DNA from: Armigeres subalbatus
Lineage: Eukaryota > Arthropoda > Insecta > Diptera > Culicidae
NCBI RefSeq assembly: GCF_024139115.2
Contig: NW_026942522.1
Coordinates: 26,797-90,796 of the forward strand
Direction: 5' to 3'
Length of the DNA stretch: 64,000 nucleotides
Below the pieces are notes generated by a model. That model had not been told where the DNA came from. It saw only the letters and a list, made by a program, of their open reading frames with translations, and did not search any database. How positions within the stretch are numbered: the first letter of the stretch is position 1; each line of letters opens with the position of its first letter. This document shows positions 33,501 to 44,988 of this stretch, one piece after another. A program made the position numbers and the translations under genes.

Positions 33501-36062
33501 CTAGATTGGAACTAGCGCCCTAAGCGCTTGTTGGTCCGAGTGCAAGCAACGGACCCTAAACTTTTCTTTACACTCACCAAAGCGTTCATGTAAGGTTTTT
33601 ATTCCGGCCAGACGGTGACCTCGGATGTTCTTGTCCTGGGAGGAAGAGTTGTTGAGGATCATCCTCAGGAATTTGTTTTGGACCCGTTGAAGTTTGAGGT
33701 GGTGGGTTTTAGCGCAGCTCTCCCAGACCGGCATGCCGTATTCGATCACAGGGAGGATGATTTGCTTGTAGACAGCAAGCTTACTTTTCAGGGACAATGA
33801 CGACCGCCGGTTGATCAAAGGGTGTAGCAGTTTCAACAAAACGTTACACTTCGTCACCGTTTTGTCAACCTGTTGTCAGAAAACAAGCTTGCTGTCGAGG
33901 GTCCAGCCAAGGTAGTCGTCCTCATTGGCCCATTCTACAGTCGTGCCATTGAAGATGATTTTACAGTCCCCAGGCGGAACAAGTCGGGGGAAATGATGAT
34001 CTGGGTCTTCGCCGCATTGATACAGATCTTCCAGCTGGTGAGGTACTATGTCAGGGCATCCAGGCCTCGTTGGAGTTTTGCCACTAGCGCTCTGATCACT
34101 TTACCGTTGTAGACGATGGAGGTGCCATCTGCGAACAGAGACAGAATGCTGTCCTCTGGAGGTTCTGGGATGTCGGAAGTGAACAGATTGAAAAGCAGGG
34201 GCCCGATGATACTGCCCTGGGGGACGCCTGCGACGATGTTCTGCGCATTGGAATTCGCTCCGCTGATTGAGACCCGGAATGTCCTTGCCGACAGGTAATT
34301 GTTGATGATTTTCACCAGGTAGCTGGGAAGATTGTAGCGTTGTAGTTTGTACACCAGGCCATCATGCCATACATTGTCAAATGCCTTCTCGACACCGAGT
34401 AAGGCCATGGCGGATGTTTTCGAGACAAACTTGTTCCGCCTGAGGACGTTGGTAACTCGGGTCAGTTGGTGTACAGTTGACCCTTGACCGACCGCGTCGG
34501 AAATCAAACTGTTTCTCGAGCAAGATGTTGAGATTTTCGGCAGACTCAAGTAACCGATGATGAATAGCTTTTTCGAATAGCTTGATAACCCTGAGAGAAG
34601 GCTGATGGGTCGATAACTTTTGGGAGAGGAAGGATCCTTTCCAGGCTTCCAGATGGGGATGATTTTCGCTGACTTCCAGGACGATGGGAAGTAGCTGAGC
34701 CAAGCTGAGCTGGAGACACTGATTAGAGATCAGTGAGAGGTGCTCAAGAACGGAGCACTCATGTGTTTGAGCGCGAGATTCAGGATGCTGCCGAAGCCTG
34801 GGGCCTTCATGTTCTTCGGCGATTTGATATATGCCGTCAATTCGCCAGCTGAGATCTCCAACTCCTCCGAGAAGTCGTTGGGAATCAAATGGATGTTGTT
34901 AGCAAGCTCGTTGACGGCTGCTTCGTGTGGACTGACGATGTTCTGCCCAAGATTGTGTGAGCTGACGAAGTGACGACCTATTTCAGCGACCTTCTCTGCA
35001 GGAGTTATCAAGCGATCCTTAGAGCCATTATTGTCTAGTGGGATCAAAGGTGGAATGGGTCGAGGCTTGGATTTTAGAATTTTGGTCATTTTCCAGAAAG
35101 GCTTAGCATAATCTGGGAGAGTGCGGATCTTATTTGAGAAGTCGTTTTTTTTTTAGGTACACCATTCTGGCCTTGATAATTTTTGTGATTCGATTGCAGC
35201 GTGCCTTAAGCTCAGGCAGTCCTGTACGCTGGAACTGCCTGCGAGTGTCATTCCGCAATCGAATCAAATCTTTGGTGAGTGTATCGATGTTTAAGGAATT
35301 GCTTACCTGCCGAGCCTTCGGGACATGCTGCTCCCGGGCCACCGAGATTGCCTCTTTGATGGCGCACGGCTGGCGGTCGATACTTTCTGGCGTCTCCGGA
35401 CGCACCTCGTAATCGACGAAGTTGTCGACGCACTGCTGGAACCGCTGCCAGTTCACTCGATGGTAGTTTCGCCTTGTTATCTCGTGCCGATTTACTGAAG
35501 ATCCAACCTCAGCCACCACCGGATAGTGGTCCGAACTCAGTTCTTGGAAGACGACCGGCTGGGAAACATGATCGTACATGTTCGTGATGTAGATGTCGAG
35601 CGTAGCATGGGCCCCGGACCGTGTCAACCGGGTAGGGCTGTCAGGGCTCAGGATGGTGTAGTGGCCCTCTAGTTCGTCGTTGGACCAGACGACTCCGTTC
35701 CGGTTGTAGACGGTGTTTCCCCACGATTGGTGCTTTGCGTTCAGATCTCCGGCGATGACGACTCCGACAGAAGTGGTAACTTCCACTCCAACGGCTTCGA
35801 TGAGTTTGAGCTTGAAGTCCGGCAGCAGGCGGCAGGCGATGGTGTTTCGCAAGGCGATTGCCACTCCTCCCCCTCTGGAGCTTGTTCGATCGAACCTCAC
35901 CAACCTAAAACCCGGAATTGTTGCACTTACCTCGGGCTTCAGGTGGGTTTCGGTGATGAAAGCCGCGTCAATCTCCTTCTCCTGAAGGAAATCGCTGTGC
36001 TCGATGATTTTGCTCTTTAGTGAGCAAGCGTTTCAATTGACCAGACCCACCCTAGCAGCCAT
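33501..36062 (-). pseudogene. Jockey pol (ORF2): endonuclease-reverse transcriptase, catalytically dead
   Basis: ORF2 opens at 36062 with MAARVGLVN and then a TGA where Trp is usual. The endonuclease has ETHLKPE, RGGGVAIALRN, GDLNAKHQSWGN and SSDHYPVV. It appears to lack an internal stretch of some 40 residues before GDLNAKH. RT blocks are APGFGSILN, ALLGVEKAFDNVWHDGL, AGVPQGSIIGPLLFNLFTSD and LFADGTSIVYNG. In both catalytic motifs the metal-binding Asp is Gly (GGT and GGC codons), so it could not polymerise even without its frameshifts near 35130, 34730, 34550 and 34050. The thumb and C-terminus (IEYGMPVWESCAKTH, LQRVQNKFLRMILN) end at 33501. Confidence 0.85.
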
Positions 36063-37280
36063 TTTCAATGACGAACATGCCCAGGGTGAAGATCTGGTCG
36101 AAGCGAGTTTTGCAACCGCGTAGTCGCGTTGCCAGTTGGGTGAAAATCGGAACTAGCTGCTCCGATGTGTAAAGCGGTGGGTCGCCCTCGGCCGGAAGGG
36201 GCTCATTATCCTGACGACGGAATCCAGGGGGAGGAAGCGGGGGCCAATCGCTGGTGGATGGTGTTGGAGCTTGAACTGATGCTGCAGCAGCCGCCAGCCG
36301 TTTGTGTGGCTGCAAATGTGGAAGAATTGGTATCGCTCGCCGGGGAGCCGGGATGGCCGGAAAGTTCACCTCGTTGAGAGCAGGAATTCGGTTCTTTTTC
36401 GGCAGGGACCTGGTGGAGGCCTTCTTCCTGATTTCCAAAAACGCCGCCCGCTTTGGACAGTCCTTGGTTGTAGCCCGATGCTTGTCGCCACAGTTGGCGC
36501 ATTTGGGATCAGCAACCTCCATCTTGTCGCACTCATCGGTCGGGTGGAGCTCGCCACATTTGTTGTAGCGCGGCTTCATGCAGCAGTTTCTGGTGCCGTG
36601 CCCGAAATTGAAGCAGTTGGTGCACTGCGTGACGTCGCGGTGCACTGGCCGATATCGCTCCCAGTCAACGACGGTGTAATTTATAACTCCGACCAGCTTC
36701 AGGTCCTTCCACGTGGTGGAGCCGTGCTCCAGGTGGACCAGGTAAAGCTGGTCGCGATATCTCCTCGTCTTGTCGTGACAAGCGATCTTGTGCACGGCCA
36801 CCGGTTTCAATCCGCAACTTTCGAGCTCAGCTTTTAGCTCCTCTTCCTTCATGTCGTGGAGTCCTCGCAGCAAAGCCTTTAGCGGCTTCGTGCCGGAGTG
36901 GTCATGAGTGTAGTACTCATTCTTGTGGACCTCGAGGAACTCCACGACGGATTGATAATGGTCCTTATTTGCCGGCATTACTTTCACGCCCTCGTTGCAG
37001 AGCCGAAAAGTACATTTCAGCCCAGCTGGCGAATTTTTGGGCGCAAATCAGGTGGATCGCCCTTCACAAACACGGGCGGGCACTTTTCCTCCCGCTCCGG
37101 TTGCACCTGCGGCAGCTGCGATTGCTGCTTCTTCATCTTTTCCGGCGGATTGCCGGCGTCATCAAGTGGCAACGGAGAGAACACGTTGCTCTGCAAAGCT
37201 GCTTGGAGGTTACCCGCGCCTCCAAGAGCAGTGCGCTTAGGCACTTTTCCAGCGACCGAATCGGCCACCGAGTCTCCCAT
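36052..37280 (-). pseudogene. Jockey gag (ORF1), nucleic-acid-binding protein, frameshifted
   Basis: Starts at ATG 37280 (MGDSVADSVAGKVPKR). A frameshift near 37020 separates the Pro/Gln-rich N-terminal part from the main frame (36987-36052). The main frame has a PRE_C2HC-type region (KPLKALLRGLHDMKEEEL). Zinc knuckles follow: CTNCFNFGHGTRNC, then RYNKCGELHPTDEC, whose first Cys is replaced by Tyr, then CANCGDKHRATTKDC. The protein would coat the element's RNA. The pol ATG at 36062-36060 overlaps the gag stop (36054-36052) by 11 bases, the usual Jockey arrangement. Confidence 0.83.
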
Positions 37281-37630
37281 GACGGGTCCGGGAGAAAATA
37301 ACGCCAACGCGACAAGCGAAAACGTAAACAGCAAATGAACGAAAAAACACTTCGAAAAATTCGCGAGCAAAAACACGTCCGTACGTGTTGCTGTCTCGAA
37401 CTGGAATGCGTGTCTGCTAGCCGTGTGAAGCGTGGCTCACGCGTGCCGGAAAGCAGCTATCTTGTTTTCATTAAATTAAGCCCGTTAGCCCCGCCCTTTG
37501 TGATCTGATATGAATGTAAATATAATGTGCACTCATTACGATTAATGAAAGGGCAGGGCTAATGGAATAACTTCATTAGATATAAGAAAGTTGCTTTCCG
37601 GCGCGCGAGCCATTTGATCGGGATTCCGCA

Positions 37631-38100
37631 GACATCGGACCGTTTGGAGAATGATATATGCCACTACATACCTTGCCAGCGGGTGGAAATGCTACAAAAA
37701 TAAATAAAAGATTTAAAAAAATTAGACACGGTACATTTTTAGCGAAGAGTCCTGGTTGGAAAACGCATCATAAGTGAAAAAAAAAATGTTCTGTACTTTT
37801 TTCCCAAGCATTTTGTCAAAAATCCAAAAACCAAATATACAAGAAAGGCAAAGCATTTTCACGCTAATCACGCCATAATCTAACACATGAGATTCAAAAT
37901 AATTTTTATCAATGGGAAAAAGTATATCTTTGTCGTCATTTTTAAAAGAATTAAAACTAAAAATCCATCTTCCACTCGAAACTTACGATCTGTTCGTAAA
38001 AATACCGTTCTCAAATAGACATTTAAATTTATATGGCTCAAATTCATCTGGGGGATTACTAGGTAGTAAATATAGCCACTATTTTATAATAAGTTATATA
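37631..38100. other. No gene recognised
   Basis: AT-rich spacer between the split foldback MITE and the pogo-type element. The only frame of any length (37912-38106) has no recognisable motif and runs into the transposon end. Confidence 0.5.
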
Positions 38101-38445
38101 CCGTAGAACCCCGCTCATTCGACAATGATTCCTGTCGAGTTAACGGGGTAACGTTTTAATCCGACAAACTGGTAACCCTATTATTATTTTTCGAACAAAT
38201 ATGGCAACCCTAAGTTTGTTTTTGTTTTGCATCGCAAGTTATAAAAAATATTTGAAGTGAATATCGCAATCGTACGAATTACTATTTAAAATCATCTTGG
38301 TTCCTCAACTTTTCAATATTCATTATCGCGGAAAGTGCCAGATGGTCCCCGTTACCGTTGCTGCAGCTTCTGCCGATCAATAAAGTTTTTTTTATTGCGT
38401 GGAATCCGGTATCCAAACCCAGCAGAGTGCTGTGTAGGTAGTTCC

Positions 38446-40194
38446 ATGGACGGAAAAAGGAAACCCCTAGCAACTCTAAACAGCAGGTAAATATTGAATA
38501 TATTTTTAAACTGGATTTGTATAATAAATTATCAAATTTTAGTAATGTATCGGAGCCACCAAAGAAAAAGCACGTAGTGCTAACGCTTCAACAGAAGCTG
38601 CAAGCGATTCGGAGCGTTGAGAACGGATCAACAGTAACGAAAGTTTCTCGGGAGTATAACATCGGAAGAACTACGCTTCTGGGTTTCATCAAGAACCGGG
38701 AGACCATTGAGAACACCGCCTATAAATACCAGGAGACCGGCGTGACGGAACGGCGCACGATGAAAACAGCAAAGCTGGTTGCACTAGAGGAAGCTCTGTA
38801 TCTTTGGATCTTACAGGAGCGTAGGAAGAAGCATATATTAATCCCGGAGATAGTGCGAGCAAAAGCGGAACAATTGTTTTCGATGTTGCAGACTCGGAAT
38901 GTTTATGATTTGGATGTTCAATTTTCGTCGAGCAACGGATGGTACGACAGATTTAGGAAGCGGTACGGATTGAAGATGATTGGTGTTGAAGGCGAACGTG
39001 CTTCTGCGAACGTTGATGCTTTCGAACAGTTTAAAGTTAATTTCATTCAACAAATTCAGGAGAATCGTTACGAGAAATGGGAAATTTATAATGCTGATGA
39101 ATCGGCATTGTTCGTCAAGTTTACTTCCTTCTCGCACATTGGTCTTGAACGACGAAGACATTGCCGAAGGTAGGAAGGTTATTAAATCAAGAATTACATT
39201 TATGCCTTGCTGCAACATTGACGGCTCGAATAAACTACCTCTGATGTTCCTGGGTACGTCTCAGAATCCACGTGACCTGCCCAAGGACAAGTCTGACCTT
39301 CCAGTATATTACAAAAGCTCGAAGAAGGCTTGGATGAACCGAGATTTGTTTAAACAGTGGTTCTTCGAACAGTTCATTCCCTCGGTACAGAATTTTGCAC
39401 AGCAGAACGGACGAGAACCTAGAGCGTTGTTACTCCTAGATAATTGTTCGGCGCACCACGATGGTGGCACCATTCTCGAAAGCAATGACGGGAAAATAAA
39501 AGTGATTTTCCTTCCACCAAATGTCACCTCACTCGGTCAGCCAATGGATCAAGGAGTACTCCATGCGGTGAAGAAACGGCACAAGAAAAAACTCATGCTT
39601 CATTTGCTTCTTGATGACACCGACTGCAGTATCTTTGAAGAAAGGCTTAAGAAAATCAGTCTGCGCCAAGTTATTGACTGGTTACATCAATCATGGGATG
39701 AAATCTCACATAAGACAATTGAGGGTTCATGGAAGAACCTTCTAGATGAATATCCGCTCTTCGATCTAGAAGAAGCTGAAAGTGGGTCATTAGATAATGA
39801 CGTATTGGCTCTTGTGAAAGCTACAGCACATTTCTACCAGGAGAATCCCAGTAATGATGACATAAAAGACTGGTTGAATGACTCAGTATGTGACAGCAAA
39901 GGGAACAAAATCATCGGTGATTGTGATGTGTACACTGACAACGAAATTTTGGACAGCGTTCTACATGAGAACAAAGCGGAACCCGATGAGGAGTGATTAG
40001 AAAATTCGTCTAGTGAGCCGTTGCTTGTTATTGAACCATACGAAGAGGCATATGAGAACCACCAAAAATCAATAGATTGCGTTGATTTCCTGATCGATTT
40101 AATGGATCACAGACGAGATGCAGCGGAATCTATTCAACTGCGGAAATTGCGGAGCAAGCTAATTGAATCGGAGTGGCAACGTCGTCAACGTTAA
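38446..40194 (+). pseudogene. pogo/Tigger transposase, two exons, one frameshift and one stop
   Basis: Cuts and pastes the element through its TIRs. A short first exon (ATG at 38446 to 38486, MDGKRKPLATLNS) joins in phase across a 56-bp intron (38487-38542, GTAAAT...TTTTAG). The second exon has a CENPB-type helix-turn-helix region (LTLQQKLQAIRSVENG, SREYNIGRTTLLGFI), then a second DNA-binding domain ending SSNGWYDRFRKRYGLK. The DDE_1 core carries catalytic aspartates in YNADESAL, LLLLDNCSAH and PMDQGV. An extra T in the TTT at 39120-39122 shifts the frame. TGA at 39994-39996 interrupts the acidic tail, which stays open in the same frame to TAA at 40192-40194. I list it as a pseudogene for those two lesions only. 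Confidence 0.88.
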
Positions 40195-40358
40195 GGTTGG
40201 ATTGATTCATACTTTTCAATGTAATAATTAGTACAACAAAAGTTTCAATACAATTACCTTCATTGTTTCTAATCTGTATTTTGATTAAGCACAAATCTAG
40301 TCGTTTTTTTTATCCAACAAAAGGTATCTATAATATTGGGACCGAGGGTGTGACTATC

Positions 40359-40652
40359 TGGGGCCCTCCTTAGCCGTGCGGTAAGATGCTCGGCTACAAA
40401 GCAAGACCATGCTGAGGGTGGCTGGGTTCGATTCCCGGTGCCGGTCTAGACAATTTTCGGATTGGAAATTGTCTCGACTTCCCTGGGCATAAAAGTATCA
40501 TCGTGTTAGCCTCATGATATACGAATGCAGAAATGGTAACTTGGCTTAGAAACCTCGCGGTTAATAACTGTGGAAGTGCTTAATGAACACTAAGCTGCGA
40601 GGCGGCTCTGTCCCAGTGTGGGGATGTAATGCCAACAAAGAAGAAGAAGAAG
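40359..40652 (+). mobile_element. tRNA-derived SINE, full length, inside the pogo element
   Basis: A tRNA-like head with box A-like TTAGCCGTGCGG and box B GGTTCGATTCC (40425-40435), a body, and a 3' tail of AAG triplets (about 40637-40652). Flanked by direct repeats TGTGACTATC (40349-40358 and 40653-40662). It resembles the Feilai type of Aedes SINE, which also carries triplet tails; that name is from memory and unverified. Another copy is at 53991-54267. The short - strand frame at 40590-40835 overlapping its end is not a gene. Confidence 0.88.
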
Positions 40653-41344
40653 TGTGACTATCACGCTACCCGTTCTATTTAATATGTTAAACCTGTGTCG
40701 GGGATGTGACTTCTGCAGAAAATACCAGTCGTTGTCCCATCTAGAGCATTGCTTATTCCTCTCGACGAAATCATCAAGAGGATAAGAGCTGAGCAAGCCT
40801 TCCATACACTTATGCTTTTCTCTACATTCCTTCAATGTCGATGGATGTTAGTAGTAAGTTAACTATAACACTAAGCTGTAATACAGAATATTTCACTCTT
40901 ATTTCATTATTCGAGTGAATATAAACAGCTATTCATTATCTACTTCGAAAAGTTAGAAGGTATCTACAACTGTTCACAGAATTTGGCGTTAATAATGTTT
41001 TGGGATGATTGTGATGACATTCTTAATGTCAAATCAAAGTGACTTTTAAACCATTTTTAATTCGACAATTGTCGAACGAGCGGGGTACGGATTAAAAAGT
41101 GTCGTATTAAATGGTGTCGAATGAGCGGGGTTCTACGGTAATAATATTAAATCCACGCCAAACGCCGATGCCACCGAAACAGTCCATTTTCGCAATTAAA
41201 CCCTTCTGTTCAGAAAATGCTAGTCCTGAGAAGAACCATTTTTTTCCTCAATGCGCTTTCCCAATAATGTAATAAACGCATCGCCACTGGCGGCACGGGA
41301 TTGCAACAGTGCTATTTTTGTAGTAACCCCTTTCTTCATATAAA

Positions 41345-41510
41345 ATGCTGGATCTTTGAGGTTGAATGATCTGCAGCAACACACCGAGGACCACCACCAA
41401 TGCGATGGATTTCCGTTGAAAATGTTACCAGCGCCTCTGTGATGCTGTGTCCGCTCCGCTGCGATTGCTTTGATGCGTCCGCTCTGCGTGAAATCTTGTT
41501 CAAATTAATG
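41345..41510. repeat. Diverged repeat shared with 32710-32886
   Basis: Both places contain GTGTCCGCTCC(A/G)CTGC followed by CGCTC(C/T)..GCGT, preceded by a similar ACCG(A/C)...CCACC segment. The two copies can each be read on the - strand as a short peptide containing WSGH or RSGH. The similarity at DNA level suggests an old interspersed repeat. Identity unknown. Confidence 0.4.
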
Positions 41511-42735
41511 ATTAGATCCAAACCCGCAAGTCATTGATTTTTGATGTCTGTGCTAGTGATGCATGTACGTGATTGGTTGGTTTATCTATTTCTAAACTTT
41601 TTATCAACCTTGTGTAATAAATAGTTAAAAATCAGTATTTTTATATCAATACAAAGAAGCGTTGACTCATCCTTCATCAAACGGTCCGAAACAATTGAAA
41701 ATCCATCGAGTAGCGGCTGAGATATTAAACTTTAAAGTCTATCATATTTTCGTGACGGTCCCCGATTTTCGCAATCGTAAAGTGTACCCCAATACAGAAA
41801 AGACAGACGTAGTCTTTTATCGATTTCTCGAGAACCTCGAGGCCTCGATGTTTTTGTTTGATCTGTGCACTGAATTGCGGTACAATATACCGAAAACTTA
41901 ATGGTTTGATGCGATGAAGGATGATTGATCTACAGAAATTACAATCACGGTTGCAGGCAGAGGTGCATCCAGAACAGAACATGAGCCAAGAGCGTGCCTT
42001 GGTGTTCTTAGTTTTGAACTCTGAACACAGTGCAAGCAAAACGATCATGGTAACTAAGATTCCTTAGATTTGGAACTATGCAAAAACATACGAGCATGCT
42101 TGATTTCTATCCGTTAGAAGCCCACGTGTTCCATTACTAGCCGAAAAATGTATAGTATATGCCGTCGCTTGAATTTGTTTTCCTAGGACACAAGTTTTTT
42201 TTCTTTGTTAAGGAGTTTTTTTTTTAATTAGGATACAATTGTATAACTTAAGTTGCTAAGTTATTTAGGTCAGTGCTCTTGAACAGTGTGCAGTGTTCAG
42301 AACGTTTGGAACACGCGTTCTCGTGTTCAGATGCATCTCTGGTTGCAGGTTTTGAAACAGCAGGGGACTGAAGGGACCAATTCGCCTATCCATCATTCAT
42401 TCAATACGGCGTTCAATTTTTGGTTTATTTTTATATCGTTTAGTTATTGATTGCAATGCTTCGGAGGTATGAACGTGTTATTTTTCGACATAAAATAGCT
42501 ATACAAACACAAAAGCCGTTGGAAAAGTGAATTACCGATAATTGACCTATCCCGTCAAAAATTGCATCTCGTTTTATTATCGCAGTCAGGCTTGTAAAAT
42601 GTCATCTGCATGTCATTTGACTAATTTGTTCATAACTTTCTATAGAAGCCAAATTTATTACATAGTTTTGAATGTACTCATAATGCTTGAGTAGGGCTAT
42701 ATTTTTATCCAAGGGTACATTGCTCTAAGTATAGC
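41511..42735. other. No gene recognised
   Basis: AT-rich. Antiparallel frames at 41662-41901 (+, 79 codons) and 41725-42048 (-, 107 codons) overlap each other and contain no motif I recognise. Neither has splice signals joining it to neighbours. Confidence 0.45.
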
Positions 42736-42827
42736 ATCTGGGGCTGGAGAGTGAAAACTCTCCAAAATGTCACGTGTCATTTGACATAATGTCATTTGAA
42801 TGACATTTTGCCTCCCACGCCCCAGAT
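42736..42827. repeat. 92-bp imperfect hairpin, possible small MITE
   Basis: ATCTGGGGC at the left pairs with GCCCCAGAT at the right, and the interior contains TGTCATTTGA repeats. No target duplication was found. Confidence 0.5.
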
Positions 42828-43756
42828 TACATATTTACAGCAAAGTCTTGTTAGACAAAGTTGTAGGCCCATTTAAACGCTATAAGTTCGTCATACAACA
42901 TGAATTGATAGCTACCTTCTGAAAAAAGTTCTGGGAAAATAATACAAACGAATGCAAATGACATTTTACAACACTGGTCGCAGTCGATTCTTTGGCGTAT
43001 TCTAGGTCAACTTTCCCAAAGAACCCATATTTTTCAAAGCCTCTAACCCGCATAATTACAAACTGTACATGGATATTTTCCCGTGCGGTCGACAACAGTT
43101 TCCTTTACTGTTGACAACTGTAAATGAACAATCTCATATAAAGTTTTAACAGTTTGTGGTACGGTTATTTGACAAATAACAATATGTTGAATGGGTTGTT
43201 AAGTTATGTCACCATTAAAAATCATCTATTTTCGCGTGCAAAATTTTCGCTCAACTGTATGATAAAATGTTGACATATAATGCAGGAAATAAAGAACATT
43301 TTAGAGACAGTATGTTATATGTTGACATTTAGAGATGATGTCGAGCAGTTATGGTTGCATCGATCGAAAAGTATTCGATAACCGCAACGTAAACTGTGAA
43401 GCTATATCTTACAGCATAATAATGATTCTGACCATATAACATGTTGTTTTTTATTATGCGGGAACTGCTTTAAAAATCGAAAACAAAAATCGGAAAACTT
43501 CTGTTTTTTTTAAGATTGGCCCGGTTTTGAATGAGATTCGGGTCAAATTTTTTCAGGCCGGTTCACACGTGCAGCACTTTTTCGGTTTTTGTTTTCGATT
43601 TTAAAAATAGTAAGAGGAATAAAAAATATGGGTTCTTTAAGAGAGTTGACTTTAAATAAGCCAAAGAATCGACGGAACGAATAAAAATGTTCGATTGGAG
43701 AGGTCAATTAGCACTAACTACGCACGAAGCATTCGTCCAAAATGAGCAGCTGCATT

Positions 43757-43808
43757 ATGGGCCAAACAGAATGAATACGTTTGCGTGCGTTTTGACAGTT
43801 TTCCCATT
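43757..43808. repeat. Half copy of the TGGGCCAAACA palindromic MITE
   Basis: TGGGCCAAACAGAATGAATA and the following CGTTTGCGTGCG...TTTTCCCAT match one arm plus loop of the MITE at 27939-28036. The second arm is missing. The surroundings (42828-44988) hold no recognisable gene. Confidence 0.65.
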
Positions 43809-44988
43809 TCATTTAACTGATTGAGGCGTCGCACTCCAGATCGATTTCAGTTCGAGCTTGATGGCTTTCTTCAGAACTCATAAAACCATTTAGACAACTT
43901 CTCAACTTTCCCCGGAAAATTGATCAACTATTAGTATGTACACAGATAACAGTTATTGGGTTGGCATCCGATACGTGTATAAACATCCGCAACCATTAAT
44001 TCAAATGTATTTTAACTTGGGACCGCGTTTGGCAATCGATTGGAGATGGCGCAAGGATCATTGTCATTGAAAACGCAGCCTGAATGCGGCTGTCAAATAT
44101 ATTGGCTGCGTTCGACGATTGCTTATCAGCTGCGTTCGTATGTACTGCCGCAATCAGTTGAGTAGATGGCAATAGTGGGCCAACGTATATCAATTCAAAA
44201 ATTTACACAGGATTTCCAATAAAATTTGTTCTAGCCTCAATATCTTTTATCTGTGGTATGTACAAACACAAACACAGCTGATCCCAAGACAAATCAATTA
44301 GTGAGAAAATCTTGCAAATCGGTCCATCCGTGCGTAATGTTAATTCATTTTTATATATTGATGATGATGATGATTGAAGAAGATGAAAAGGGAAGGGCCA
44401 GGGATCGATCCTTCGATCGTAGTGGCACCAAGACCTTCTTTAAAATATTGTGTAAACGCGTTAAAACGCGTGAGACCCAAAAAAAGGAAGCCAAACCGCA
44501 TGAAAAACGACTCCAGTGTATACCGTTTTGACCGATTAATACAAGATTTGTTCGACTGCTTTAATTTTGAATGAAAATTATTAAGCTCTTTTAAGGGAAT
44601 GTCTTCAACGTGTAAAAATTAAATGGAGCAGTCCTAAACACGCATTATGACAGTGGTTGAATTGTTTTCTAAACAAACACGATAAGTACAATAACCTACT
44701 GGCTACCGTTAGGCTACAGTTAGGAAATAGGCTCAAAGATTCTCAATGAGCAACTTTTTCCTCACCTCATTGAGTCAAACCATTTAGTCTCGCATTTAGT
44801 TATCATTGAGAAATGAATATATTTCGGAGCTACCCGAAAAAGAGAGAAACGCAAAAGTACAAAAGAGAAGAGCAAAGATGCGTGTGTCGAGAGCAGTGAG
44901 CATTTTTTTTCTTCTCCTGATTCGCTCTGAGGAGCATTCCATCTCTGGTGAGAAGAAAGGTTTTTTTTCTTTTGAACATTAAGTGATA
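43809..44988. other. No gene recognised
   Basis: Includes a GAT microsatellite at about 44358-44374. A 30-bp segment near 44495 (AAACCGCAT...CCAGTGTA) is also found near 13935, which suggests an unidentified dispersed repeat. Frames at 43996-44193 and 44253-44574 have no recognisable motifs. Confidence 0.4.

Larger units (their letters stand above)
32919..37432 (-). mobile_element. Jockey-clade non-LTR retrotransposon, full length but inactive
   Basis: Runs from 37432 (5' end) to 32919 (3' end) on the - strand, with gag and pol in order. It is flanked by a 12-bp direct repeat TGGCTCACGCGT (32907-32918 and 37433-37444), the target duplication. The 3' UTR includes an ATT/AAT run (33360-33378) and a nested MITE, and ends in ACT triplets on the - strand. 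The gag and pol sequences are of the Jockey/Juan style known from Aedes; this assignment is from family knowledge. Confidence 0.85.
32887..37630. mobile_element. Foldback MITE split by the Jockey insertion
   Basis: Left arm: 32887-32918 plus the segment from 37445. Right arm: ends near 37630. TGCGTAATCCCAATCAAAAT then GGCTCACGCGT at the left pairs with GCGCGAGCCATTTGATCGGG then ATTCCGCA at the right. The inner arms GCCGGAAAGCA (37445) and TGCTTTCCGGC (37592-37602) also pair. Without the Jockey element the structure would be about 220 bp. No target duplication was identified for the foldback itself. Confidence 0.6.
38101..41138 (+). mobile_element. pogo/Tigger-type DNA transposon, 3.0 kb, nearly complete
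   Basis: Terminal inverted repeats CCGTAGAACCCCGCTCATTC (left) and the exact complement (right), with TA on both sides (38099-38100, 41139-41140). It holds one transposase gene and, downstream of it, a SINE inserted at 40359-40652. Without the SINE it would be about 2.7 kb. The decay is slight: one inserted T and one nonsense codon are the only obvious lesions in the transposase. Confidence 0.92.

Noticed and set aside
36304..36837. 177-codon + strand frame opposite the Jockey gag
   Set aside because: It is antisense to the zinc-knuckle gag and has no motif of its own.
41662..42048. Overlapping + and - frames of 79 and 107 codons
   Set aside because: No recognisable domain, no splice partners, and the two overlap antisense; evidence is too weak for a gene call.
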